Positions 36,695 through 44,151 of a DNA stretch of 64,000 nt are shown piece after piece. The stretch covers positions 1 through 64,000 of the forward strand of contig NZ_NGFO01000002.1 in the NCBI RefSeq assembly GCF_002149015.1. The letters run 5' to 3'. Each line of letters opens with the position of its first letter. Position 1 is the first letter of the stretch. The notes beneath the pieces were generated by a model that ran no database searches, had not been told where the DNA came from, and saw nothing but the letters and a program-made list of their open reading frames with translations. Made by a program: the position numbers and the translations under genes. The DNA comes from Gordonia lacunae (GTDB taxonomy: Bacteria > Actinomycetota > Actinomycetes > Mycobacteriales > Mycobacteriaceae).

Positions 36695-37471
36695 ATGTCC
36701 ATCCCGAACGAGATCGCCGACGACGCCCCGTCAGCCCCGAGCGCAATTCTCGATCGGCTGTCGCTCGTCCTCGACGCCTTCGACGGCCGGGACCGGCTGA
36801 GCCTCGCCGAGATCGTGCTCCGGACCGGCCTGCCGCGATCCTCGGCGCACCGGATGCTCGAGCGGCTCGTCGCCCTGCGGTGGCTGAGCCGAGACGGCCG
36901 CAGCTACAGCCTCGGTATCCGGCTCGTCGAACTGGGATCGCTGGCCGTTCACCAGGACCGTGTGCACGCCGCGTCGACCGAACACCTGCACCAGCTGTAT
37001 CGGACGACCGGCATGGTCGTGCACCTGGCCGTCCTGGACGGTGACGATGTCGTCTACCTGGACAAGATCGGCGGCCGGCTGGCGCCCCTCGTGCCCACCC
37101 GGATCGGGGGTCGCCGGGACGCACGCCGATCGGCGCTGGGACGGGCATTGCTCGCCTACACCGGGCACCGGATGCCCGGCGCCGATCTGATACTCGAGCA
37201 TGGAATCGCTTTCGAGCGCAACGAATCCGTCAGCGGGTTCGGTTGTATAGCCGCGCCGATCGGACCGATCGGCGAGGCGACCACGGCAGTCTCGGTGTGT
37301 GGGCCCCTGCGCGATCTGACCTTCGATTCGACGATGATCACCCCGGTGCGCCTGACCGCCGGCGCCATCTGGCGCAGCATGTGCGACGGAACCCGGGTCA
37401 CCCCTACCCTGCAGCGCCGCAACCTGATGCGGTCATTGCCCACCGCGGCGCGAGTACTCGCCGAGGGGTGA
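36695..37471 (+). CDS. IclR-family regulator 1 of the second steroid cluster
   Basis: 258 residues from ATG 36695 (ACAGGAG ahead). The winged HTH covers about 18-75 with LSLAEIVLRTGLPRSSAHRMLERLVALRWL. The effector domain follows with HLAVLDGDDVVYLDKIGG and the late GFGCIAAPIGPIGEATTAVSV. IclR dimers commonly bind 12-16 bp palindromes, so it is one of two candidates for the TCCC-N7-GGGA sites. The effector is unknown; a CoA ester or steroid acid would be logical. Confidence 0.88.
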   Translation: MSIPNEIADDAPSAPSAILDRLSLVLDAFDGRDRLSLAEIVLRTGLPRSSAHRMLERLVALRWLSRDGRSYSLGIRLVELGSLAVHQDRVHAASTEHLHQLYRTTGMVVHLAVLDGDDVVYLDKIGGRLAPLVPTRIGGRRDARRSALGRALLAYTGHRMPGADLILEHGIAFERNESVSGFGCIAAPIGPIGEATTAVSVCGPLRDLTFDSTMITPVRLTAGAIWRSMCDGTRVTPTLQRRNLMRSLPTAARVLAEG

Positions 37472-37499
37472 CCGTGTCGCCAACTCGGGGCGCGACCCG

Positions 37500-38177
37500 T
37501 CAGCCGGGCTGTCCGGGGTCGGTCGTTGTCGAGTCGGCGGGGACGTCACGCCACGCGCCGGGATTCCGCGGGATGGGCAGTCCCCGATCGTCGTGGTCGG
37601 CGGCCGACTCGAACCGCGCGGCGGCGGAGTCGATCTCCGCCAACAACTCTTGCGCGAGCTCGATCTCGGACTGGTAATAGCGCTGCGCCCACCGCAGGCT
37701 CATCTGGGAGAAAGCCCAGCCCGGTTCTGCCTCGGAGTGTTCGGCGTGCAGAGCAGCCCGGTCCGCGGTCTCGCGGAGGTTCGCGATGTGGGCACGCACA
37801 ACATGTTTGAGTTCCTCGGGTGTCTGCAGATGACCCATGTACAGACGCAACATCACCCCGTGTTTCAGCACGGGGATCTCGACGTCGGCCGAGCGAGACC
37901 AGCTGCGCAGCGCCTCGAGACCGGTGTCGGTGATGCCGTAGACGCGCCGTCCCCGGACACCTTCGTCGGACACCTTCCGCGACACGACCAGCGACTGGTC
38001 CTCGAGCTTCTTCAGTTCGGCGTACACCTGGCTCACCGACGGGCTCCAGTAGAAGAAGCCGATGCTCCAGTCCGCCCACTTCTTGAGATCATTGCCGGTC
38101 AATTCCTCGCCGAACGACAACATGCCCAGCACCGCCCAGCTCGTCGCCGGCAGGTTCGGATGGAGATCGTCGCTCAC
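37500..38177 (-). CDS. PadR-family regulator
   Basis: 225 residues. The N-terminal winged helix (SWAVLGMLSFGEELTGNDLKK, then VSQVYAELKKLEDQSLVVSRK and GRRVYGITDTGLEAL) is standard PadR, and the C-terminal part from about residue 100 is the Vir_act_alpha_C helical domain. PadR proteins repress divergent genes and release on binding phenolic or other small ligands. It is convergent with iclR and divergent from two small barrel proteins; the shared 143-base region holds two perfect TCCC-N7-GGGA sites. Confidence 0.88.
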   Translation of the reverse strand: MSDDLHPNLPATSWAVLGMLSFGEELTGNDLKKWADWSIGFFYWSPSVSQVYAELKKLEDQSLVVSRKVSDEGVRGRRVYGITDTGLEALRSWSRSADVEIPVLKHGVMLRLYMGHLQTPEELKHVVRAHIANLRETADRAALHAEHSEAEPGWAFSQMSLRWAQRYYQSEIELAQELLAEIDSAAARFESAADHDDRGLPIPRNPGAWRDVPADSTTTDPGQPG

Positions 38178-38221
38178 CAGGCGAGACTATCAACGGGCCG
38201 CCCGTGACCAGGCGTCTGCTT

Positions 38222-38236
38222 TCCCGGCCATCGGGA
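38222..38236. promoter_or_regulatory. TCCC-N7-GGGA palindrome, padR/Dabb promoter, site 1
   Basis: TCCCGGCCATCGGGA, perfect. It is 40 bases (about four helical turns) from site 2, so two dimers would bind on one DNA face. Confidence 0.65.
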
Positions 38237-38261
38237 GCGCAGCGCACCCGATCCGCTCACC

Positions 38262-38276
38262 TCCCGGCCACCGGGA
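38262..38276. promoter_or_regulatory. TCCC-N7-GGGA palindrome, padR/Dabb promoter, site 2
   Basis: TCCCGGCCACCGGGA, perfect, 44 bases before the start at 38321. Confidence 0.65.
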
Positions 38277-38320
38277 AACAGACCGGCAGGTCGTCCACCA
38301 GCCCGATACCGTGATCGTCC

Positions 38321-38668
38321 ATGAGCGACCGAACCATCTTCGTCGTCGATCAGGTCCTCCTCGAACCCGGTGCGGCGCGGGACTTCGTCGCCGCCTATCT
38401 CGATGTGTACGCACCAGCCGCCGCGCGCCGAGGCCTCACCCTGGACCGGGTTGTCATCAGCCCGCCGGTCTGGCTCGACGACGCCAGCAACACCGTGACC
38501 GCCACCTGGTCGGTCGAAGGAGCGCGTGGCTGGTGGCAGGCCATGGTCGCCGCCCGGCACGACCCGACCCCCGCGCAGTGGTGGACCGACATGGCCCCCT
38601 TCATCGTCGAACGGTCGCGGTCGATGGCGGCGGATGTCGCTGACGTGGAGGGACTCTGCGATGTATGA
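38321..38668 (+). CDS. small alpha/beta-barrel protein, function unknown
   Basis: 115 residues. The pattern of an opening strand (TIFVVDQVLLEPGAARDFVAAYLDVYAP), a middle strand (VTATWSVEGARGWWQAM) and a final amphipathic helix suggests a dimeric ferredoxin-like barrel of the NIPSNAP/ABM type. No signal peptide and no recognised active site. Its stop overlaps the start of the next barrel gene by eight bases, so the two are co-translated. Two operator palindromes lie upstream. Confidence 0.6.
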   Translation: MSDRTIFVVDQVLLEPGAARDFVAAYLDVYAPAAARRGLTLDRVVISPPVWLDDASNTVTATWSVEGARGWWQAMVAARHDPTPAQWWTDMAPFIVERSRSMAADVADVEGLCDV

Positions 38669-39359
38669 GATCACCCGATTGCTCCATCTGAAAGACCCCG
38701 GCGATGCCCATGCGCTCGACGAGGTCGTCGAGCGAATGACCTCGGCCGCCTCCGCAACAGGTGCGCGCCGGACCCTTGTGTCGCCGACGCTGCCCGGAGT
38801 CCGCAACGGCGGCGACCTCGTCGTCCACCTGCAGTTCGATTCCGAGGAGCAGTGGCGGCGCACTCGCGCCGGTGTCGACAGCGCGACCTCGGGCGTGGCT
38901 GTCGCTCACGTCAACTCGGTCGAGTACCACGGCGCGAACACCCGCCTGACCGGGGATTCGGGCCGACGGCACCGCACAGGCCACGGAATCGTCTATCGCG
39001 CTCTGCTCCTGCGCGTCGACGAGAAGGCGTCGGATCACCAGATCGACGAATTCGAACGTGCACTGCTGCGCATGCCGCGGTACATCACCTCGATGCAGGC
39101 GTGGCAGCTCAGCCACGTCGCCGAGGCGGGCGGTGACTCGCGGTGGACGCACGTCTGGGAGCAGGAATTCGCCGGCATCGACGGCCTGCTCGGCGAATAC
39201 ATGGACCACCCGATCCACTGGGCGACGGTGGACCCGTACTTCGACCCCGAGAATCCGCTGTGCATCGTGCGAGAGCGGGTCTGCCACAGCTTCTGCATCG
39301 TCGGCGAACCCATGGTGGCGACAACCGAGCTGGCGGGTTCGATGGATTCCGCGCGGTAG
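38661..39359 (+). CDS. Dabb-domain (stress-responsive A/B barrel) protein
   Basis: 232 residues from ATG 38661. The second half is a Dabb domain: YRALLLRVDEKASDHQIDEFERALL, then WTHVWEQEFAGIDGLLGEYMDHPIHWATV with the family histidine in HPIH. The first half (from MYEITRLLHLKDPGDAHALDEV) looks like a degenerate copy. Dabb and olivetolic-acid-cyclase-like proteins bind hydrophobic ketones and sometimes catalyse aldol chemistry. Placed between PadR and hsaD, a role on a steroid intermediate is possible. Convergent with hsaD. Confidence 0.7.
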   Translation: MYEITRLLHLKDPGDAHALDEVVERMTSAASATGARRTLVSPTLPGVRNGGDLVVHLQFDSEEQWRRTRAGVDSATSGVAVAHVNSVEYHGANTRLTGDSGRRHRTGHGIVYRALLLRVDEKASDHQIDEFERALLRMPRYITSMQAWQLSHVAEAGGDSRWTHVWEQEFAGIDGLLGEYMDHPIHWATVDPYFDPENPLCIVRERVCHSFCIVGEPMVATTELAGSMDSAR

Positions 39360-39426
39360 GACATCGAGACGAGCGCCGGCCCACGAGATTCTCCCGCGGG
39401 CCGCCGGTCGTCCGCCCCCCGCGACC

Positions 39427-40338
39427 TCAGCGCCTCAGAAACGCGAGAACCGCCGACTCCCAGGCCTTCTGCTGCTCGATCATGACCCAGTGTCCGCAGT
39501 TGGGGAAGATGTGGACCTCGCCGAACGGCAGGGTCCGCATCGGGATGATCGACATGTCCACGGGGCTCACCCGATCGTCGCGCCCCCAGGTGATCAGGGT
39601 CGGCACCTGGAGCTTGCGCAGGTTCGCCCAGCCGGGTGTCGCGTCGGAGGTCCGCATCGCATCGGACATCCGTCGTAAGGCTGCCGAGCCGTACATCGCG
39701 CGCGAGCTGGCCAGCGTGTCCGGATCCGTCGCCTGACCCCATCGCTCCTCGATCATCTCCTCGGTGATCAGCGATCGGTCGTAGACCATCGAATTGAGCC
39801 AGGCGACCAACGATTCTCGGGTCGGGTTCTCGACGAACTCGCTGAGACGGATGATGCCCTCCCCCGGCTGCGGGCCGTAGAGATTGGTCCCGGCGCCACC
39901 GACGGTCACCAGCCGCTCGACGCGATCCGGAGCGTTCAGCGCGAAGTCGGTGGCGATGAACCCGCCCATGGAGTTGCCGATCAGGCGGACGCGCTCGAGG
40001 CCCATTCCGTCGAGAAAGGCCGTGACCGCGGTCTGCGCGGACATCATCGGATGGGGCTCCCCGAAGCTGTCGCTGACCCCGAAGCCCGGTAACTCCAGCA
40101 CGAACGTCCGGAAGTGGGCCGCGAGCGCGGGGAGGTTTCCGCGGAAATTGCGCCAGCCGGTGACTCCGGGACCCGACCCATGGAGAAGGACCAACGGCGG
40201 GCCGTCGCCGGCCTCGCGGTAGCGCAACACACCGTGTTCGGTGGGCAATTCGAGGAGCTCTGGCGTGGTCCGGGGGTCTGCGCTCTCGGTGTCTGAGATG
40301 TGGGTATCCGGGGTTCGGGTGTCTCCGTTGATCGTCAT
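39427..40338 (-). CDS. hsaD: HsaD, meta-cleavage product (4,9-DSHA) hydrolase
   Basis: 303 residues of the alpha/beta-hydrolase MCP hydrolase group. The oxyanion motif is LLHGSGPGVTGWRNF, the nucleophile is Ser123 in GNSMGG, the acid is in WGRDDRVSP (Asp254 or 255), and the base is His283 in NCGHWV. It cuts the HsaC product into HIP (the C/D-ring acid) and 2-hydroxyhexadienoate, the HsaE substrate. The N-terminal 25 residues form an extra Thr/Asp-rich tail. It is separated from hsaA/hsaC/hsaB of the first cluster, the only hsaD in the window. Confidence 0.88.
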   Translation of the reverse strand: MTINGDTRTPDTHISDTESADPRTTPELLELPTEHGVLRYREAGDGPPLVLLHGSGPGVTGWRNFRGNLPALAAHFRTFVLELPGFGVSDSFGEPHPMMSAQTAVTAFLDGMGLERVRLIGNSMGGFIATDFALNAPDRVERLVTVGGAGTNLYGPQPGEGIIRLSEFVENPTRESLVAWLNSMVYDRSLITEEMIEERWGQATDPDTLASSRAMYGSAALRRMSDAMRTSDATPGWANLRKLQVPTLITWGRDDRVSPVDMSIIPMRTLPFGEVHIFPNCGHWVMIEQQKAWESAVLAFLRR

Positions 40339-40380
40339 CTCACGAGCGTGCCACCGTCACCGCGAGACGACCGACGCCGT

Positions 40381-40395
40381 TCCCGTTCACCGGCA
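40381..40395. promoter_or_regulatory. TCCC-N7-GGGA-like site before hsaD
   Basis: TCCCGTTCACCGGCA, one mismatch, 43 bases upstream of hsaD. Confidence 0.5.
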
Positions 40396-40442
40396 CACGC
40401 GGGACCGGTCTCTCCGCGCGGCGTCGAGGACGACGCCGGACC

Positions 40443-40709
40443 TCAGTGCAACCGCGGGAGCTGCTCTGCTGTAGGAAGTTCCAGCACGGACTCGGTCAGT
40501 TCGTGATCGGCGACGGCCTCATCGATCGTTCGGCGCAACTGCTCACACCGGCGCGAGTGCGAGCCGAAGACATCGGCATCGGCAAGCGCGGCGATGAAGG
40601 GACATTCGCGCGAGTCGAAGGTCCATTCGATGGATGTATGTGCCGCGCTGAACTTCTCGACGCGCACGACCCGGCCGCAACCCCTGCAGTCCAACGGTGT
40701 CATCGTCAC
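40443..40709 (-). CDS. small Cys-rich protein, paralogue of the kshA-linked one
   Basis: 88 residues from a GTG at 40709 with GGGGAG ahead. CRGCGRVVRVEKFSAAHTSIEW aligns without gaps to the protein at 14268-14675, sharing C-R-x-C, V-x-V-x-K-x-S, HTS and W. Two later Cys (SRECPF and RRCEQL) and the IDxAV helix are also shared. It is basic and soluble. It follows the second hsaB-like reductase by 21 bases and precedes hsaD in the same direction. Function unknown; the recurring link with steroid oxygenase parts suggests a metal-binding accessory. Confidence 0.75.
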   Translation of the reverse strand: MTMTPLDCRGCGRVVRVEKFSAAHTSIEWTFDSRECPFIAALADADVFGSHSRRCEQLRRTIDEAVADHELTESVLELPTAEQLPRLH

Positions 40710-40730
40710 GGTGTTCTCCCCTCTTCCCGC

Positions 40731-41279
40731 TCAACCCGCCCGTGCCGCGGACAGGCGCCCGTACCGGCCGCGGAAGAACAGCAGCGGCGCCTGGTCGGTG
40801 GCGTGCAGGTGACGAACTCTCGCCACCACGATCGTGTGATCGCCCGCCTGGTGTTCGTCCTCGATCTCCGCTTCGACCCAGGCCACGGTTCCGGTCAGCA
40901 CGGGCGCGCCAGACGGTGACGGGTCCCAGCTCAGGCCGCGGAATTTCTCGGTCCCACGCGCCGCCATCTGACGACAGATGTGCTCCTGCGCCTCCGCGAG
41001 GATGTTGATGGTGAACCGTCCGGATGCGCGGACCAGCGGCCACGATGAGCTCGTCTGCGCGACGCAGAAGGCGACCAGTGGCGGGTCCAACGAGACGGAG
41101 GTGAACGAATTGGCGGCCAGGCCGGTGGGTTCCCCGGTCTCGGGGTGCACGCCCGTCACCGCGACGACACCGGTCGCGAAATGGCCGAGCACCTGACGCA
41201 TGAGTTGCCCGTCGACCTCCGGCAGGCCCGCGCCGCCGTCGGTGTCCGTGCGCACCGCCTGATCCGGAACTGATGCCAT
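40731..41279 (-). CDS. hsaB2: HsaB-like flavin reductase (copy 2)
   Basis: 182 residues from ATG 41279, with AGGAG nine bases ahead. Flavin-reductase signatures are LMRQVLGHFATGVVAVTG, NSFTSVSLDPPLVAFC and FRGLSWDPSPSGAPVL. It probably supplies reduced flavin to the HsaA-like monooxygenase encoded at 51635-52819. It differs from copy 1 at 9872-10489 by a shorter N-terminus and many substitutions. Upstream are two TCCC-N7-GGGA-type sites; downstream in the same unit are the small Cys-rich protein and hsaD. Confidence 0.85.
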   Translation of the reverse strand: MASVPDQAVRTDTDGGAGLPEVDGQLMRQVLGHFATGVVAVTGVHPETGEPTGLAANSFTSVSLDPPLVAFCVAQTSSSWPLVRASGRFTINILAEAQEHICRQMAARGTEKFRGLSWDPSPSGAPVLTGTVAWVEAEIEDEHQAGDHTIVVARVRHLHATDQAPLLFFRGRYGRLSAARAG

Positions 41280-41352
41280 CACACCCATCTCCTCGTGTCG
41301 ACACCGATGTGAGGGCGACCATAGTTGCCGTGATCCTCTCGCGCGTCCCGGT

Positions 41353-41367
41353 TCCCGTTGGCCGGGA
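41353..41367. promoter_or_regulatory. TCCC-N7-GGGA palindrome before hsaB copy 2
   Basis: TCCCGTTGGCCGGGA, perfect; extended arms GTTCCC and GGGACG. It lies 74 bases upstream of the start at 41279. Confidence 0.65.
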
Positions 41368-41408
41368 CGAACCCCCGAGTCGCGAGGGCGGCTCGCCATC
41401 CGGCCCCA

Positions 41409-41423
41409 TCCCACTGATCAGGA
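41409..41423. promoter_or_regulatory. TCCC-N7-GGGA-like site, SDR side
   Basis: TCCCACTGATCAGGA, one mismatch, 56 bases from the previous site in the region shared by hsaB copy 2 and the SDR at 41573. Confidence 0.45.
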
Positions 41424-41572
41424 ACACGGCTTGGTACGGCCTGGCGCGCCCTCGTAGCTTTGCCGGGAATCCTCCCCTCCGGAGGGCCGGACCCTGGTGC
41501 GCAGAAGTGTTGCGCATCAGGGGAACAACACCAGCAACTGAACAATCACGTGGTCGGGACCGAGAGGAAACA

Positions 41573-42388
41573 ATGGGAACGCTCGATGGCAAAGTAGCCT
41601 TCATCACCGGTGCCGCACGGGGCCAGGGCCGCAGTCACGCGATCAAGCTCGCGAGTGAGGGGGCCGACATCATCGCGCTCGACCTCTGCGCGCAGATCCC
41701 GACAGTCGAGTACGCGATGTCGACGCCGGACGACCTCGACATCACGATCAAGGAGGTCGAGGCGCTCGGCAGCAAGATCGTGGCATCCCAAGGCGATGTC
41801 CGCGATCCCGAGGCGGTGTCGTCGGCCCTCGCACGCGGTGAGGAGACACTCGGCCGACGTGTCGACATCGTGCTCGCCAACGCCGGCATCATGCCCCTGG
41901 GCGTGAACGTGAACACCCATGAGGCATTCCTCGACGTGATCGACGTCAACCTCACCGGTGTCCACAACACTGTCGACGCGGCCGTGCCCAGCCTGCTGGA
42001 GAATCAGGGCGGGTCGATCGTCATCACCAGCTCCAGCCAGGGCCTCAAGGGCACCGGCGGCATGGGTGGGGTGAACGCGGCCTACACCGCCGCCAAACAC
42101 GGCGTGGTCGGTCTGATGCGCAACTACGCCAATTGGCTGGGCCCGCAGAACATCCGGGTCAACACGATCCATCCCACGGGTGTGGCCACCCCGATGATCC
42201 AGAATCCGATCATCGAACAGTTCTACAGCGACCCGAACGCCGACTTCGACGCGGTCCGCAACATCATGCCGGTGCCGTTCATCGATCCGATCGACGTGTC
42301 CAATGCGATCGCCTTCCTGGTCAGCGACGCCGGCAAGTACATCACCGGCGTGACCTTCCCCGTCGACGCGGGTTTCAACGCGCGCTGA
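41573..42388 (+). CDS. mycofactocin-type SDR dehydrogenase
   Basis: 271 residues from ATG 41573 (AGAGGAAAC ahead). It starts GKVAFITGAARGQGRSHA and has the extra loop after the second strand (LCAQIPTVEYAMSTPDDL) that marks the mycofactocin-coupled SDR subfamily, whose NAD stays bound and is re-oxidised by mycofactocin. Catalytic Ser is near 153 and Tyr171-x3-Lys175. Substrates of relatives are secondary alcohols, terpenols and hydroxysteroids. It is divergent from the hsaB copy 2 unit. Confidence 0.87.
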   Translation: MGTLDGKVAFITGAARGQGRSHAIKLASEGADIIALDLCAQIPTVEYAMSTPDDLDITIKEVEALGSKIVASQGDVRDPEAVSSALARGEETLGRRVDIVLANAGIMPLGVNVNTHEAFLDVIDVNLTGVHNTVDAAVPSLLENQGGSIVITSSSQGLKGTGGMGGVNAAYTAAKHGVVGLMRNYANWLGPQNIRVNTIHPTGVATPMIQNPIIEQFYSDPNADFDAVRNIMPVPFIDPIDVSNAIAFLVSDAGKYITGVTFPVDAGFNAR

Positions 42389-42402
42389 CCCCTCGCACAC
42401 GA

Positions 42403-42441
42403 GCGAACGGCCCCGATGACCTGGTCATCGGGGCCGTTCGC
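42403..42441. terminator. bidirectional terminator hairpin
   Basis: An 18-bp perfect stem (GCGAACGGCCCCGATGAC and its complement) with a 3-base loop between two convergent genes. Confidence 0.85.
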
Positions 42442-42453
42442 GGTGCTCGGTTG

Positions 42454-44151
42454 TCAGGGAGCGGCTTTCGCCGGCGCCGGCAACCGGCCGGCGGCGGCAA
42501 GTGCGGCGATGTATCCGTAGACGAGCCCCTGGCCGATCGTCGCACCCGCACCGGGATAGGTGGCGCCGAATGCGTTGGCGGCCGAGTTGCCGATGGCGTA
42601 CAGACCGTCGATCACCGAGCCGTCCTCGCGCAGCACACGCGCCCGATCGTCGGCACGCAAGCCGCCACAGGTCCCCAGGTCGCTCAGCACGACCCGGACC
42701 GCGTAGAGCGACTTCCGCTGTAGAGCACGCAGATTGGGGTTCGGCGTGACAGTCGGGTCGCCGTAGTAGCGGTCGTACGCGCTTCCACCCCGGCCGAACG
42801 CGTGGTCGACCCCCACCTCGGCGGCGGCGTTGAACGAATCGAAGGTGTCCACGAAGCGGGACTCGTCGACCCCCATGCGAAGCGCCAGGTCGCGCGGATC
42901 GTCGGCAGCGACCGCGATCCCCTCGTCGTACCACTTCTGAGGCAGCGGTTGCCGCGGGAACAAGCCGCCCGCCATGACATAGCTGTTCCGGTACTTCTGG
43001 TCGAAGACGAGCCACATGTCCCCGACCGAGTCCCCCGCGTGTTCGCGTTCGAGCACCCGCTGTCCGAAACTCATGTAGTCCACTGCTTCGTTGATGAACC
43101 GGCGGCCCGAGGAGTCCACGATGAACGAACCCGGCAGGGACCGTTCGGCGAGCAGGACCGAGGGCGAGTCACCCGGGACTGCCGCCACGGCGGGGAACCA
43201 CCACGACTGGTCCATCGAGGCCAGCCCGGCGCCGAGTTCCTGACCGATCTTGATGGCGTCGCCGGTGTTCGTCGTGGCGCCGAGGCTGATCCCGTCGATC
43301 AACTGCTCGGACTGGAACTTGTGGCGCATCTCCATGTCATGGTCGAATCCACCGGCGGCGAGGACCACGCCCTTACGGGCCTGCACGACGGTCTCGACAC
43401 CGTTGCGCCGCACCACTACACCCGTCACCCGGCCCTCGTCGGAGAGCAGCCGAATCATCGGCGAGTCGGTCCACACCGGTATCCCGGCACGTACGACTCC
43501 GGCGAACAGGCCCGCGGCGAGGGCTTGACCGCCGGCGACGTACTCCCGCTTCAGGGCGAGTCCGCCGACGCCGATCGAGAGCGCTTTGGCGACCCGCCAC
43601 ACCGCCTTGCGCGGCACTCTCGTCAGCAGGTTGAGCCATTTGTAGTCGGCACCGGTGACGGGCATGGGCAGCGGCGCTTCCATCAGACCGGGACGCAATC
43701 GCGGTCGCTCGGACCCGAGCTGCGCCGCATCGAACGGCTTGCACTCGCAGGTCCGTCCGACCGCGGAGCCACCCGGCAACTCCGGGTGGTAGTCCGAGTA
43801 ACCCGGTGCCCACATGAACTTCATGGGCGTGGTCCGCGAGAGCATTTCGACCGTCGCCGAACCATGGTCGAGGAAGGCGGCGCCGCGCTCACGGGGCGCG
43901 GTGTCGGCGACGACCGAGGCCAGATAGGTCGCCGCGACCTCGGTCGTGTCCTCGGGCTGCTCACTCGCGAGCACCGGGTTGCCGGGAATCCAGAACGCCC
44001 CGCCGGAGCGGGCGGTCGAACCACCCACGTACTCCGACTTCTCGACGATCAGGGTGCTCAGCCCCACCTCGTGCGCCGCAAGTGCGGCGGCCATCCCGGT
44101 ACCGGCACCGATGACCACGAGGTCGACGGTGTGTGTGGAAGGTGCGCTCAT
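42454..44151 (-). CDS. kstD: KstD, 3-ketosteroid delta1-dehydrogenase (copy 1)
   Basis: 565 residues, the full KstD length. FAD binding: VIGAGTGMAAALAA at the start, GGSTARSGGAFWIPGN at 43-58. The active-site set is recognisable: Tyr118 or Tyr121 (GYSDYHPELPGG), Tyr359 (NEAVDYM) and Tyr532 plus Gly536 in TYPGAGATIGQG. It introduces the 1,2 double bond into ring A of 3-keto-4-ene steroids, passing electrons to a quinone. The ATG overlaps the BVMO stop (ATGA). Last in a unit of two SDRs, BVMO and KstD. Confidence 0.88.
   Translation of the reverse strand: MSAPSTHTVDLVVIGAGTGMAAALAAHEVGLSTLIVEKSEYVGGSTARSGGAFWIPGNPVLASEQPEDTTEVAATYLASVVADTAPRERGAAFLDHGSATVEMLSRTTPMKFMWAPGYSDYHPELPGGSAVGRTCECKPFDAAQLGSERPRLRPGLMEAPLPMPVTGADYKWLNLLTRVPRKAVWRVAKALSIGVGGLALKREYVAGGQALAAGLFAGVVRAGIPVWTDSPMIRLLSDEGRVTGVVVRRNGVETVVQARKGVVLAAGGFDHDMEMRHKFQSEQLIDGISLGATTNTGDAIKIGQELGAGLASMDQSWWFPAVAAVPGDSPSVLLAERSLPGSFIVDSSGRRFINEAVDYMSFGQRVLEREHAGDSVGDMWLVFDQKYRNSYVMAGGLFPRQPLPQKWYDEGIAVAADDPRDLALRMGVDESRFVDTFDSFNAAAEVGVDHAFGRGGSAYDRYYGDPTVTPNPNLRALQRKSLYAVRVVLSDLGTCGGLRADDRARVLREDGSVIDGLYAIGNSAANAFGATYPGAGATIGQGLVYGYIAALAAAGRLPAPAKAAP

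Noticed and set aside
41471-41490. CCTCCGGAGG palindrome in the hsaB2/SDR promoter region
   Set aside because: It is short, GC-only and single-copy, with no spacing relation to the recurring operators.
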